In this document: positions 13,018-24,848 of the stretch, piece after piece | How positions within the stretch are numbered: the stretch's first letter is position 1 | How the letters are laid out: each line of letters starts with the position of its first letter | Source: Ophiosphaerella korrae | Lineage: Eukaryota > Ascomycota > Dothideomycetes > Pleosporales > Phaeosphaeriaceae | Direction: 5' to 3' | DNA length: 64,000 nt | Assembly: GCA_028456385.1 (NCBI GenBank) | Contig: JALNQF010000004.1 | Location: 124,001-188,000, forward strand | Program-made: the position numbers and the translations under genes | The notes under the pieces: generated by a model | Told to the model about the DNA's origin: nothing | Databases searched by the model: none | The model's input: only the letters and a program-made list of their open reading frames with translations

Positions 13018-13739
13018 TTATGCGACGAGTGTGGAAGCGGTGGCGCTCTCGTACCTCCAGTTAGGGGGCAGAACGCCAACTGTCTTGTAGTAGCGGGAGA
13101 GACGGTGGATACGGGATTCGATGAGAATGAGGCGGCTAAACAATGTTAATTCTAGACGTCACATGTTACGTGAGGTGCACATACAACTTTCCGTCCTTAT
13201 CCTTGCGGTTGGTGGAAAGGTGCTTGCGGACGGCAACAGCTTTCTTGATGAGCATGTAAAGATCCTCAGGGATCTCTGGGGCAAGGCCTAATGGCTCTCT
13301 GTCAGCTTTGCACCAACAGAGGCAGATTTGTATAGCGCGACAGATGCCCGTTGGCAGAGCTGTCGTTGACATGCGCTTTCAGCTTGGGCAGGCAACCATA
13401 CCGTTGGACTTGAGAATTCTGAGAATCTTGTTTCCGGTGACGACTGCGAGATATCAGCACACGCACTTTGTGGAGAGGCGTTGTCGCAAAACCTACCCTT
13501 GGTCTGGGCGATACCGTGAGAGTCACGAAGGATCTCTCCAATTCTGCAGCGCTATCAGTACTCCGTCCTGACTCTTTGTGCGATTGTCCTTACTGGGAGG
13601 GAGTGGCGCCCTTCTTCGCAAGCTTGGAGATCTGCTCGACGACCTGCTCGGGGGTGGTCTTGAGCCACGCAGGTGGGTTGCGAGAGTATGGGATGGCTGA
13701 GGACGATATGCCCTTTCCGTTGCTGTGAAGACGACCCAT
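13018..13739 (-). CDS. RPS13: 40S ribosomal protein S13 (uS15)
   Basis: Five exons, in gene order 13594-13739, 13497-13543, 13402-13443, 13185-13287 and 13018-13135, total 151 codons plus stop, exactly the eukaryotic S13 length. The protein starts [20 protein letters not shown], runs through '[18 protein letters not shown]' and ends 'SATASTLVA', all diagnostic. Introns are 50, 53, 114 and 49 nt. For intron 4 the donor GTATGT after AAGTT is preferred because it restores '[12 protein letters not shown]'. It is an essential small-subunit protein bound to 18S rRNA. The 114-nt third intron is longest and was inspected for box C/D elements; none was convincing. Dense 5' introns are typical of fungal ribosomal-protein genes. 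Confidence 0.96.
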
Positions 13740-14467
13740 TTTGGCTGATTGTACCGGCGGTGACCTGGTCGATTAGTAGTTGGCGAGTGTTGGGCTGGAG
13801 TCGAAGTTCGCGGTTGGCAAAATTGATGTCGGCCGTGGGCTTCGCTTAGCGTTGGGGGCCGCACTGACTGCCAAGGCCAGCCAGCCTCTCCCATAAAAGT
13901 CTGCGACATCCCCAATGTTCAATTTCATCGCACGAGACATGTTATCCGAACTTCACCTTTGCGGTATGACGCGTTATGGCTGGTGACTACGTAGGGCGGA
14001 CCATTCGGAAATATCATGTTCCTCTAGAGTATAGTTCCTGCAGACACTGCCACAGTTACCAAAGGTACGTTAGGCATTGCCCCCACACCAGCATCACTCC
14101 ACATTCTTGCATAGGGATGAATCTTTCCAATACTTATTTTCTGGTACCTCTTGATTTAATCCTATATGGATAATGATCTCAACGGACTTCTGACACGCTT
14201 TGCAATCCTGCTCCCTGTTCACTCGCAGCTGGCCGTCAAGCACCTGCTAATGTTGAATAGATCCTGCGACTTGATCAGATCGACCTACACGGTCGGTCTT
14301 ACTATTCTATGTGCCTGCCTGCTCGCATGTTGCGCAATAGCCTCATCTTGCAAGGTTGCAGTTCCTAGCTTCTATGTATCGAAATTCAACCACGTTCAAT
14401 CACAATTTACCCATCTACCCTTTGCACTCCACTGTTCATTCATCTTCAGTAAACTCTAGCCGCAAAC
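13740..14467. other. Divergent intergenic region
   Basis: About 730 nt upstream of both RPS13 and the TOS1-like gene. Small frames at 13976-14173 and 14166-14459 show no family features. It presumably carries the RPS13 promoter. Confidence 0.5.
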
Positions 14468-16093
14468 ATGAACATGATATACTTCCTATCCATTGTGAAC
14501 CTTTGGCTCCAACTTACCTACAGCAAGACGTCGGGCGAGCTATGTAGTGGCACTGGTGAGCGTGCTCCAGACGGCAACTAGTACTGCTCCGAGGTCTGGG
14601 CTATCACCTACCATAACATAAGTCAGACTGGGTCCTACAATCGAACAACCTCTGTCGATCCTAAAACGGGCCTTTGTGGCCATGAGCGTGTCCAGTATGA
14701 AGGGAGCGGTCCGCTGACTCCATTATTCGGAGAGGTACTTCTCTCCTGTAAGCATTGGTGTCATGGTATTCAAGTGACTTACAGGTTTCAATGCATTTAC
14801 GGGGACCAATCAATGTTTCCCAGCTCGCGGTATATCAACTACCGGGCGATGTACACACACTACAGAAACGAAAGTCTGTACCCTTCTACCACCGGCGGCG
14901 AGCCCTGAGGAATCACGAGGTGGACTTTACAGCACAAGATACTTTCCAAGACGGCCAGAAAATTCCATCTTCCAATAAGCGGTCGTTCAATACTACAACC
15001 AAATGTGCTTGTCAGACAGAGACAGCCATGATGACCGTAAGGGACCACAAATCGATTCAGCCTAATGCAGCCACGAAGTCTATTCAGAATACGACGTGCA
15101 CTGGTCCATCACATCAGTGCAAGCCTACACCCAACACTTCCAGGCGCAGTACAATACTCTCTAGTCCCAGCTGCGTATGCAGGGACATATCATTGCCTAC
15201 GACGAGCCCTGGGCAACCTCTACTTGCAACTACGCCGCCACCAACAGATCAAACATATCCCAAACCAATTAGAGATCATATTCGCAGAGTTGGTGCAGAC
15301 TGGACTCGGGTAGCATACTATACTTCTGCAGCACCCGCACAAGCATCAGGCTTCTCCTTCCTTGCCAATCTTGGCGATCCTCAAAAGTCTGGCACGTTTG
15401 ACTAGTATGTTCACGTTTCTGAAAGGGAGCGAAATACTAACCGTGACCAGTGCCTTTGGCAACTCACTCGGCTACGTTTCAAGCGACGGTGGTAAAGTGA
15501 CAGCTGACAGCATGCCCTTCGGTGGGACGCTAGATACGTCTGAACGAGAAATTGCAGTTTTCTCTGACAAGGTGTGTGATCAAGACTGTTCTTACTCGAG
15601 GCCAGATGCTACCTCGCACTACGGTTGGTCAGGATCTTCCAAAGCATTTTTTATCGAGTTTCAGATGGACCATTACCCAAACCATGGCTCTGACCAGGGC
15701 CTTATCTCTGATGCTCCAGCATGGTGGTTTCTCAACGCCGCAATACCTCGTATCCTCCAGTATGGCAACGATCGAAACAACATTCCATGCTCATGCTGGT
15801 CGACTGGATGTGGGGAGTTTGATGCGTTTGAAGTTCTTGGAAATGGAGAGGAACGGGCAAAAAGCACAATGCATCGGCAAGGCAATTTGCAGGGAGGAGA
15901 TTCGAATTACTTCAAACGTCCTGTGGGCAAGAAGTTGAAGTTTGCAGCCATCTGGCATTATCCACACATCACGGCACGGATACTTGACAGCAGCTTCGAC
16001 TTCAGCACTCCGTTGTCAGACGACCAGGTGAAGCGATTGGTAGCGTACGATGCTGACAGTTGGGTGCATTCGTTGTTCGCTATTGGGGACTGA
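14468..16093 (+). pseudogene. TOS1-like cell-wall glucan protein, broken by an in-frame stop
   Basis: Three exons, 14468-14734, 14785-15404 and 15451-16093, stay in one frame except for a TAG at 14579-14581, codon 38. The start encodes a signal-peptide-like stretch (MNMIYFLSIVNLWLQLTYS). Then comes the Tos1 N-terminal domain: GERAPDGN, the stop where a Trp is expected, then YCSEVWAITYHNI and 'LHLRGPINVSQLAVY'. The C-terminal domain has 'DWTRVAYYTSA', 'SGTFDYAFGNSLGYVSS' and 'CSCWSTGCGEFDAFEVL', the last containing an ExDxxE pattern like GH16 enzymes. In yeast Tos1 and YJL171C are secreted wall proteins linked to beta-glucan. All splice sites and the rest of the frame are intact, so the lesion is recent, a sequencing error, or read through. 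The middle of exon 2 is poorly conserved. Confidence 0.78.
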
Positions 16094-16685
16094 GGGTTGA
16101 TAGATGCTTGTGGATTGAAATACATAGTACTAGGGAGTAGGTATAACATGTCGAGTATATGGACTAGCATAGCAATCGTACAAAGCATATCCACGATGCT
16201 AGAATTTGGAGCAGACTAATGCGGAGTGGCCGGTGGCAAAGGCGGACGGGTGACTCGCCGCGGTTCAGCATGTGGTTGCCCAAAGCGTTGAGAAGATCCG
16301 GCCGAGGTTCTGCGGCCGTTCAACGCATGAAGGCCTGCCGCGTGCCGAACGATTCTTGGGCATCATATCCGCATGTCCATGCTGCCGCCACTCCAACTCC
16401 TCCAACCCAACACGCTCGCCAGTTGTCAGTCCTCGGTACTCAGCTTTCTGCGTGGTGGTAGGCAGCTGGGTCATCGCGTTTTGTCGACGCAGTTCCAGAC
16501 GTAGCACGCTTACGAACCCCGGCCGGCGAAGCCCCGCAAAGTCGCTTCTATCTGCCGAGTGCCTGCCAGCCTCTTTGACGCTGTAGCGTCTCATCAACCA
16601 AAGACATCAGCGACACATTTTCCAGCGGACTGCCATCACGACCAGCACGCGCAGCAGGGCGCGGCGACGAGGCACACGCGGATAG
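16094..16685. other. Intergenic region upstream of PEX13
   Basis: About 590 nt between the TOS1-like gene and PEX13, GC-richer toward PEX13. Overlapping frames on both strands at 16219-16600 are shadows without recognisable content. Confidence 0.5.
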
Positions 16686-18076
16686 ATGTCTGCACCATCA
16701 CCGCCAAAGCCGTGGGAGACGAGCGCAGGCGCGACAAGTGCCTCGGTTGGTCCGTGTTCGCGACTCGTGCGTCAGGAGCCCTCACAGCTAACATCTGCGC
16801 AGGCCTCACAGGATCGAGCAGCACCACACCAGCCATGACAACAGCGACATCGAGTCCTCCGCCATTGCCATCGGTGCCAGATTCGCTCAACTCGGTCGCC
16901 AACCGCAATGCGGCCAACTACTCGGCAATGACCAACCGAATGTCGCCCTACAGCAGCGGATACGGCGGAGGCTACAACAGCTACTCGTCACCATACTCAA
17001 GCTTCGGTGGCATGGGAAGCATGGGCGGCATGTACGGCAGCATGGGCGGTATGGGAAGCATGTACGGTGGTATGGGCATGGGAATGGGAGGCATGTATGG
17101 AGGCATGGGCATGGATCCAAACAACCCAGCCAGTCTCACACAGTCGTTTAGCCAGAGCACCGCAGCTACATTCCAGCTGATCGAGAACATTGTGGGCGCG
17201 TTTGGCGGCTTTGCACAGATGCTGCAGAGCACCTATATGGCGACCCATTCGTCATTCTTCGGTATGTTCGATCGTCTCGCACTCAAACTCCAGAGCTAAC
17301 GTCTAGCAGCCATGGTATCAGTCGCAGAGCAGTTTGGAAATCTTCGGCAAACGCTTGGTTCCGTTTTAGGCATCTTCACATTGATGCGATGGATACGGAC
17401 AGCCGTTGCAAAACTCACCGGCCGGCCACTCCCAGCCGACGCAATGGACTTGACACCTGCTAGTTTTGCTGCTTTCACCGGGCGAGGAGGAGACGGCTCC
17501 CCAGCAACCGCAAAACCGTCAAAGAAGCCATTCATCGTCTTCATGCTGGCTGTCTTTGGTCTTCCATACCTCATGGGCAAGTTCATCAGAGCGATGGCAC
17601 GGTCACAGGAAGAGGAAGAGAAACGGAAAATGCTGGAAAACCCGCAGGCAGGCCAAAACATCGATCCCAACAAGCTCGAGTTCTGCCGTGCCCTCTACGA
17701 CTTCACCCCAAATTCTAGCATGCAAGGCATGGACTTGGCCGTCAAGAAAGGAGACATGGTCGCCATCTTGAGCAAGTCCGACCCCATGGGCAATGCGTCG
17801 GAATGGTGGAAGTGCCGCTCTCGAGACGGCCGGATGGGATACCTCCCCGGTATTTACCTAGAGACGATACAACGCAAACAACCAGCACAAATCACCAGCG
17901 GAAGTCAGAGTGGGAGTCCAGCCGGCAGTCGGGCTCAGACAATGACGAGCACCAGTCTCGGGAGCCGTACTCCAACGATGACCGATAACAAGGCGCTTGA
18001 AATAGCTCCAAAGGTCGAAAGCAAAGCTGGCGATATTGGCGTCGAGTCTTTCCAGAAGGGTGCCTTCTATTCGTAA
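16686..18076 (+). CDS. PEX13: Peroxisomal membrane docking protein Pex13
   Basis: Pex13 is a peroxisomal membrane component of the docking complex for the import receptors Pex5 and Pex7, with Pex14. Exon 1 starts at 16686 and encodes MSAPSPPKPWE, the usual N-terminal Pex13 motif. Intron 1 ends at the AG before 16802-16803, but its donor is uncertain (candidates near 16735 and 16749). The next exon ends at 17261 and, after a 48-nt intron, coding resumes at 17310-18076. A Gly/Met/Tyr repeat (SMGGMYGSMGGMGSMYGG and on) covers about 40 residues. Two hydrophobic segments flank the 'LRQTLGSVLGIF' region and 'FIVFMLAVFGLPYLMGKFI'. A C-terminal SH3 domain runs from 'CRALYDFTPNS' to 'GYLPGIYLETI'. A ~70-residue Ser-rich tail follows. 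The order is diagnostic. Confidence 0.93.
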
Positions 18077-18717
18077 ATGCCCTCGTGGATTCTTACACAC
18101 TATTTTCTACCATGTATATTGCATCATACTGTAAGTGTTTCAAGTTTGGGGCACAGGTGGCGGAATGGTCCGTCAAAACTTTTCATACACTGTCGGCTAG
18201 GAAAAGCTACGGTTTAGGGTTCAAGCGTTTTTACTGTAGAGATATCAACCAAAATATGTTTATGCTACATAATCGATATGTATCTCTCAAAATACAAGCA
18301 CCAGCTCGATTGCATCAATTTGTCAACAGTCTATCACGTGCATAGGTAGCTTCTGTGATTGTAAAATTTGGGGTTAGGCACACCTTGCGATGTGCTTCCA
18401 TGCTTGCCAATCGACTCCCAGACAAGACTCAACCTTTACATCAATAAAGTAGGTATCTAGCCAGAGCGATCGCAACCTTAGTCCTTTCAAGCACGTCCCA
18501 CATTACTAGTACGGTGTAGATCACACTCTTGATTGCACGGCCGTTGGTACCAAAACAACCCCCGCTACCGACCACAGCCTAACTTGGCAAGGTACAACGC
18601 AGCAACCGGCCGGCGCAGGCTTTCAAAGTGCTTTGATCTTCTAAGCCCAACCATTATTTTGCCCTGGCTAGCACGACGTTTCTGCCGATTTGAAGAAAAG
18701 GCTCAACATTGTTCAAG
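18077..18717. other. Intergenic region
   Basis: About 640 nt between two genes on the same strand. It includes a telomere-like GGTTTAGGGTT at about 18211, an isolated copy and probably chance. No gene supported. Confidence 0.5.
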
Positions 18718-19422
18718 ATGTTTGCGTCGAAGCGCTTAGGAAAGGTATGCCAAACGACGAGCAGCCCTTCATCAACTACTTGCGAGGAGCGAGAAGAGCT
18801 TCATAAACTATCATCTCTAACAAAATATTAGGAGCTACAAAAGGTACCACATACTCACCGTTACACACCACTTGCGTCACTGTCATCCTTGTCATGCCAC
18901 TGTCGCCTCGGAAACACCCCGAATGTACATTAACAGGACGTAGATGCACGGCAAGCTGCCCCCAGGCATAACGCTCGTAAACGCCGACAACTTCGAGACA
19001 TGGCTCATGGATATTCAAGTGATGGACGCAAATCCACTCTACCAGGGCGAAACATACCGACTAAAGTTTTGCTTCAGTGGATCGTATCCTATCGAGGTAC
19101 GTCCCAAACTCATTCAACCTATATGCGCTATGCAAATAACCTAATTTCAATACAGGCACCAGAAGTCACGTTCGTTCGCGACGAGTCGCACCCAATTCCC
19201 TGGCATCCACATATATACTCCAATGGCATCATCTGTCTAGATTTGCTCGATCGACAAGGGTGGTCTCCAGTCCATAACGTCGAGAGCGTGTGCGTTAGTT
19301 TGCAGAGTATGCTTACTAGTAATACAAAGAAAGAACGGCCTGAGGGTGACGATAAGTTCGTGCGGTACAATACGCAACGGCCGAGGGATATCAGCTTCGT
19401 GTTTCACGACAATCAGGTCTGA
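18718..19422 (+). CDS. Ubiquitin-conjugating enzyme E2, UBE2W type
   Basis: Four exons, 18718-18744, 18832-18843, 18944-19096 and 19156-19422, give 152 residues. The protein starts MFASKRLGKELQKMHGKLPPG, matching the N-terminal helix of human UBE2W (QKRLQKELLALQ..PPPGM). The usual E2 HPN tripeptide is HPH here (WHPHIYSNGIICLDLL), a peculiarity shared with UBE2W, and the catalytic cysteine falls at residue 91, as in the human enzyme. UBE2W attaches ubiquitin to the N-terminal alpha-amino group of substrates. The second exon is only 12 nt (ELQK), and intron 3 has a second AG 7 nt upstream of the one used. Translation from the Met at 18944 would omit the first helix. Confidence 0.87.
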
Positions 19423-19628
19423 AGCTGAGCTTCACAATATGTAGTTAAGGCGTGGAATAGCATGGCATATGGCGTTTGGTAGATACATGTTTGCAGATAA
19501 TGTTTGGGCGCCAATGTGGGTTTGGGGTGGGTTCTAATGGGGTATACCCTGTTTCTAGCTTTAATGTGAGAATCCATACCATAACAATTCAAACAAACAG
19601 CTATCACAACCGCTGAGTGCCAGCTTTG

Positions 19629-20685
19629 TCACTCCTCCGCTTCAATGTCCTCTAACATCCACACAGTCGCAATCCTCGCCGCCACAGTAATGATGCCAAA
19701 AGCTGCCAGCTTTTGAATAGCGATACGTCCCGAGACAAGTGTCAAACTTGTAAAAACTGCCGTACCGTAAAGATAGTTTATGTTGTTTACCAAATCAGCA
19801 CCCGCTTTACCCCATTTTGCAAATCTCTTTGCCCTCGCTTCGACGACGAGTCTTTCATTTGTCAAGTCCCAAGGTGCCAGTACATACTCCGTCACAATGG
19901 TCTTTCGCTTTTCGAGTGGAGCTTTTCCTTTTGTAGATGCAGGCAGAGGTGGTGGACGCGGTCTGCTTATTCTCAGGCTTACTCGCATAAAGCCAACAGA
20001 GAGGAAATGGTGGATAATAGCCATGACAATCCAGAGAGCAGGATAGAAGTCTGTCCAACATGCCCAACTCACAACGCCATTTCTACCAATTTCAAAGGTC
20101 TGCCATATGATGATACTAGCCCCTGCCGCGGCGACGATGTGCACAATACAAATCCTAATAGAGGAGGCCTTTGTAATTGGCGCTGAGCGGTCTCGTCTTT
20201 TGACCATACCGTACGGTCCAAGCGATATCATCGTGTCTGTCTGTGAGTGTGATATTGGCTGTGCTTGATCTGGCCTCTTATTGATAACGATAATGCTTAG
20301 AAATAATGCCATCAGTGGATATCTTGCATGGATGCGGAGAATCTCTGCGTTCGTAGTTCCCAGTACCAAGAGGACGGTCGGAATCTATTTCATTGCACTT
20401 AAACAAGGCTGAGACAAGAGCTAGGAACGAACTTACAAATCCAAGTATGGAGGCTCCACTACTTAATATAGTTTGCCTTTGATTTGGGATGTTTTCCATG
20501 ACGCATTTAAAGGCCTCTCTACAGTTTTCTCGCAGGGAGATGTTGGCTGGGGTGAAGTCTGAGTTTGTTAGACATCCGCGAAGACCATCGGCTGCGGTGC
20601 CTTCGTAGGTATGGCTGAACTTTGCGGCGCATATAGACGTTAGTGCAAGCAGAAGGAAGCTAACCCTAAACCGATGAAGAGACAT
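19629..20685 (-). CDS. Fungal multi-pass membrane protein with signal peptide, unknown function
   Basis: Two exons, 20437-20685 and 19629-20384, joined over a 52-nt GT-AG intron, give 334 residues. An N-terminal signal peptide (SFLLLALTSICAA) precedes a short luminal region with three cysteines (LRGCLTNSD, RENCREAFKC). A conserved-looking stretch 'ILSSGASILGFIPTVLLVLG' leads into the first membrane helix. About four to five further hydrophobic segments follow, with an acidic end (LEDIEAEE). Proteins of this layout are common in filamentous ascomycetes and lack an assigned function. I recognise the architecture but not a named family. The gene is convergent with the upstream UBE2W-like gene, about 200 nt apart. 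Confidence 0.82.
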
Positions 20686-22095
20686 TTTACAATGAAGAAG
20701 AAATTGATTGAGTGGTGTTGAAGGAGGGCCATGATCGAGGCTGCGTGGCGAATACTGGGGCGTCTTGAGCCTCACTTTTGGCCAATTATATATCAGAAAT
20801 GTTACTCAGAGCATATTCAATAACGAATACAATGTTATCGTTCAAAGATCTCTTTTCTCTCTCGTATTGGAATGAAAGTATTATACCTATAGCTTGTGTT
20901 TTCTCCAGCTTTGATTTAGGTTTCTTGATAGGATAAGAATATTCTACTTGTAACTCGGCTTTCATACTATCTTATTCTCTGTTAGTTATATAGTATCAGA
21001 TTATCTCTTCCCAGCACCAGCGATAGTTGAATATAATAGGCAACAAATTATTGAATATGTGAACAAAAAAAATACAAGATTACCCTCACCTTGTTCACAC
21101 TTTTCCCGGAAAAAGACGCCAGTACCAGATGATTCCAATAACAACTGGCAGTGATTTCCGAACAGTCAATTTCCATAACTATTATTATTACACTCTTTAA
21201 TGTCCTCTGCTATCCAAGTGGCTCTGCCGACTAACAGAGTGGGAAAATAAAGCAGTTCAGGGAAAACTGTGACCAAGGTCTTCGGAATACCGGGGCCGAT
21301 ACGCTAGAAATCGTGACGTTGTATAGTATTAGTCTAGAGCGGGGCTGATGCGCTACTCCAGCGCATAAAAGGCTCTACACTTGCGAACAGAGTAAAGCAA
21401 GTATGATTTTTTCCAGCATCAGTAGTACTCAGATTGAAATACTATTCGTTATCCATTCACTATTTCCTGTGGCCTACGGCAAGTACTATTGTCTTCCAGC
21501 TACCTCATAACATTTATAGGATATTTTCAAGTTGAATATTCCTACTAATATTTAACTTTTTTTAAAAAAGCCCCAAATAAAATTATTTCCAATAGCTATT
21601 TCTAATATATATTAAAATTTAGAGTTAATAGAAGAAGTAGTTATTAAAATAGAGGCGGGGGGGGGCTAAGGGGAGAAAACGGGCGTCAGGTGGTGAGCCT
21701 CACTACTAAGTATGCTTCATTAGCAAGTGGGTAGGTGGAATCATCGTCCTAGTGCATTCTGTAGCTCTGCATTCGGCTTGGCCCCCAACATATAGATCTA
21801 AGGCATGCATGAACACATACGGTAAGATTGAAGACAACGAATTACAACGTACTGGCTAGCTTCTTGTGAGGTCAGCAAGGTAATGTCGCCTCGGCATTAG
21901 TTTCCACACGCACCGACGAAAACTCAAGCGACCATTTTTAGCGCCATGGTCTGTGCGTTCAACCTTTCTGCGGGCAAATGCAAAAAAGGTTGCTAGCCTC
22001 GACGTAAAAAGATCCACTGCCTCAGTTTCCCACCTTCCCTCCAATCCATTCTTTCTCTTTCAGTCTCTCGGGTAGTTTCTGTCAACACATACACC
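20686..22095. other. AT-rich gene-free region, possible degraded repeat
   Basis: About 1.4 kb upstream of SSB. AT-rich patches occur at 20940-21200 and 21530-21650, with TpA-rich runs and a 9- to 10-G run near 21658. A 15-nt motif occurs twice with two transition differences (21292-21306 and 21341-21355). This could be an old transposon fragment mutated by RIP, but no ends or coding remnant could be recognised. The last ~300 nt presumably hold the SSB promoter. Confidence 0.4.
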
Positions 22096-24464
22096 ATGAG
22101 CGACGAAGTATACGAGGGTGCCATTGGCATCGATCTTGGTGCGCATCTTCGCAAATAATATTACCCCACAGTGCGATCGCTGACCTTTTCTCTGCTAGGC
22201 ACGACCTACTCTTGCGTTGCTAACTATGAGGGCACCAATGTCGAGATCAGTATGCGCTCCACCTCTATCGTCTTCACTCACCATGACCGCCGTCTAACTG
22301 TGTTTGCGCAGTCGCCAACGAGCAGGGTAGCTTTACTACCCCCTCCTTTGTCTCTTTTACGAGCGAGGAGCGCCTGATCGGTGAGGCGGCCAAGAACCAG
22401 GCTGCCATGAACCCAGAGAACACTGTCTTTGATGTCAAGTATGCTATTCCGCCTCTGCTGAACGTTATGCCTGTGTGCTGACTTTGTCAGGCGATTGATT
22501 GGTCGCCGATTTGAGGACGAGACCGTCAAGAAGGACATCCAGTTATGGCCGTTCAAGGTCATCGACCAGGGCGGTAGTCCTATGGTTGAGGTTTCTTACC
22601 TCGGGGAGCAGAAGCAGTTCTCCGCCCAGGAAATCTCCGCCATGGTCCTTGTCAAGGTAAGTTTTTCACTGGAGTACTATCTGGCCTCAGCTAACGTCAG
22701 CACAGATGAAGGAGGTTGCTGAGGTTAAGCTTGGCATGAAGGTCGAGAAGGCTGTCATCACTGTCCCGGCCTACTTCAACGATAACCAGCGTCAAGCTAC
22801 CAAAGATGCCGGTGCCATTGCCGGCCTCAACGTTCTCCGCATTATTAACGAGCCTACCGCCGCTGCCATCGCTTATGGTCTCGGTTCCGGAAAATCCGAG
22901 AAGGAGAGGAACGTCCTCATCTACGACCTTGGTGGCGGTACCTTCGATGTTTCTCTACTCCACATCCAGGGTGGTGTCTTCACCGTCAAAGCAACAGCCG
23001 GAGACACCCATCTTGGCGGAAGTGACTTTGATGGCGCTCTCCTTGATCATTTCAAAAAGGAGTTCTCTAAGAAGACTGGCGGTAAGGATATTAGCGGAGA
23101 CGCCCGTGCCCTGCGTCGTCTTCGAACTGCTTGCGAGCGTGCCAAGCGAACACTCTCGAATGCCACCCAGACTACAATTGAGATCGATTCGCTCTTCGAT
23201 GGCGAGGATTTCAATGCCAACATTACCCGTGCTCGTTTCGAGGATCTGAACCAAAAGGCCTTCGTTGGCACTCTTGATCCTGTTGCTCAGGTTCTCAAGG
23301 ATGCTAACATTGCCAAGGAGAAGGTTGATGAGATTGTACTCGTTGGTGGCTCCACCCGTATCCCCAAGATCCAGAAGCTTCTCAGCGATTTCTTCGGTGG
23401 CAAGAAGCTCGAGAAGAGCATCAATCCAGATGAGGCTGTTGCTTACGGTGCCGCTGTTCAGGCTGGTATCCTTTCCGGAAAAGCCACCTCAGCTGAGACT
23501 GCTGACCTCCTCCTTCTTGATGTCGTTCCCCTTTCTCTCGGTGTTGCCATGGAAGGCAACATCTTCGCACCTGTTGTTCCCCGTGGACAAACTGTGCCGT
23601 GTCTAAAGAAGAGGTACGCAAAAATTTTCATCATAGCATTTGTCACCTTGCAGCAGCCAGTCATACTTCAACATTCCATGTATTACGATATCCTCTCCCT
23701 TTTACTCCTTGCGTCACTTCTCGATTCGGTAGGGGACTACCGCAAGTGGTCCGTTGTAGTAATGCAGCCAACACGCTGCTTTATTCCAACGTTCCCCACG
23801 CCCCTGTATCATTGCGAGGAGATTCGCACTTCTGTTGGCTTTTACTTATTTGAGGCTTTTTCTTGCATCCATTACACGATTTGCCATTATCATTTGCTAA
23901 AATTCCCTTAGGACTTTCACAACAGTTGCGGATGGTCAGCAGACAGTCCAGTTCCCCGTCTTCCAAGGCGAACGTGTCAACTGCGAAGACAACACCTCTC
24001 TCGGCGAGTTTACTCTGCAGCCAATTCCACCAATGAAGGCAGGAGAAGCTGTCCTCGAGGTTGTTTTCGAAGTCGATGTCAACGGTATCCTCAAGGTCAC
24101 CGCTACTGAGAAGACTTCCGGCCGCACCGCCAACATCACCATCTCCAACGCCGTTGGTAAGCTCTCATCCACCGAGATCGAGAATATGATCAACGATGCC
24201 CAGAAGTTCAAGACCAGCGATGAGGCTTTCAGCAAGAAGTTTGAGGGAAGGCAGCAACTTGAATCGTACATCTCGCGCGTTGAGGAGATGGTGTCTGACC
24301 CTACCACATCTATCCGCCTCAAGCGCGGCCAGAAGGAGAAGATTGAGTCTGCTCTCTCTGACGCCATGGCTCAGCTCGAAATTGAGGATGCTAGCGCTGA
24401 TGATTTGAAGAAGAAGGAGTTGGCGTTGAAGCGCGTTGTTACCAAGGCTTTCTCTACCCGCTAA
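22096..24464 (+). CDS. SSB1: Ribosome-associated Hsp70 chaperone, SSB type
   Basis: Six exons, 22096-22138, 22199-22249, 22312-22438, 22491-22656, 22706-23613 and 23912-24464, encode 615 residues (yeast Ssb1 has 613). The ATPase domain has [13 protein letters not shown], '[17 protein letters not shown]', '[14 protein letters not shown]' and '[12 protein letters not shown]'. The substrate domain starts at '[17 protein letters not shown]'. The ending '[17 protein letters not shown]' resembles the SSB class; the EEVD tail of cytosolic SSA proteins and the HDEL of BiP are absent. SSB binds nascent chains at the ribosome exit with the RAC co-chaperone pair. The first four introns are 49-62 nt. The fifth, inside the hydrophobic-core start of the substrate domain, is 298 nt and lacks stops in the preceding frame until its acceptor. 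Confidence 0.96.
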
Positions 24465-24848
24465 GCGTGACGCTCATGAGGGGAGCAAGGGAGAAAAGGG
24501 TTTGGCGCAGGTGGCAGTATACCCAGACTGTGAAACTGCACGCTGCGAACGGAGTTTCATCTTTGTGGCATATCTAACGATAGACTTGGTGTGTTTGGGT
24601 TCCTTTCCTTCCACGGGGTTCTCTGGCATTCATGGGGACGGACGGACGCAACAAAAGTATTGTATGTACCTCTCACGACGATGCCCAAGTTACGATCGTA
24701 ATGCATGCCCTATGTGCTGGCCCGGCCTGGGTCAGAGCATGAGGTAGTTATGAACAGAAAAGGAAAAATTGAACATGTTCGACTTTACAGAAATGTGCTA
24801 TATTGCAACTTACTGGCTCTCGTGCTCTGCTTGACTCATATTTCCACC
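24465..24848. other. Convergent intergenic region
   Basis: 384 nt between the 3' ends of SSB and VPS33. It would hold both untranslated tails and terminators. No other feature seen. Confidence 0.5.

Noticed and set aside
13288..13401. Box C/D snoRNA in the long RPS13 intron
   Set aside because: A CTGA-like box D can be found, but no convincing box C or terminal stem.
14554..14581. A 26-nt GTGAGC...CTAG intron that would remove the TOS1-like stop codon
   Set aside because: Too short for a fungal spliceosomal intron, shifts the frame, and removes conserved residues before the YC motif.
18211..18222. Telomere-like TTAGGG motif
   Set aside because: A single isolated copy, expected by chance; not an internal telomere repeat.
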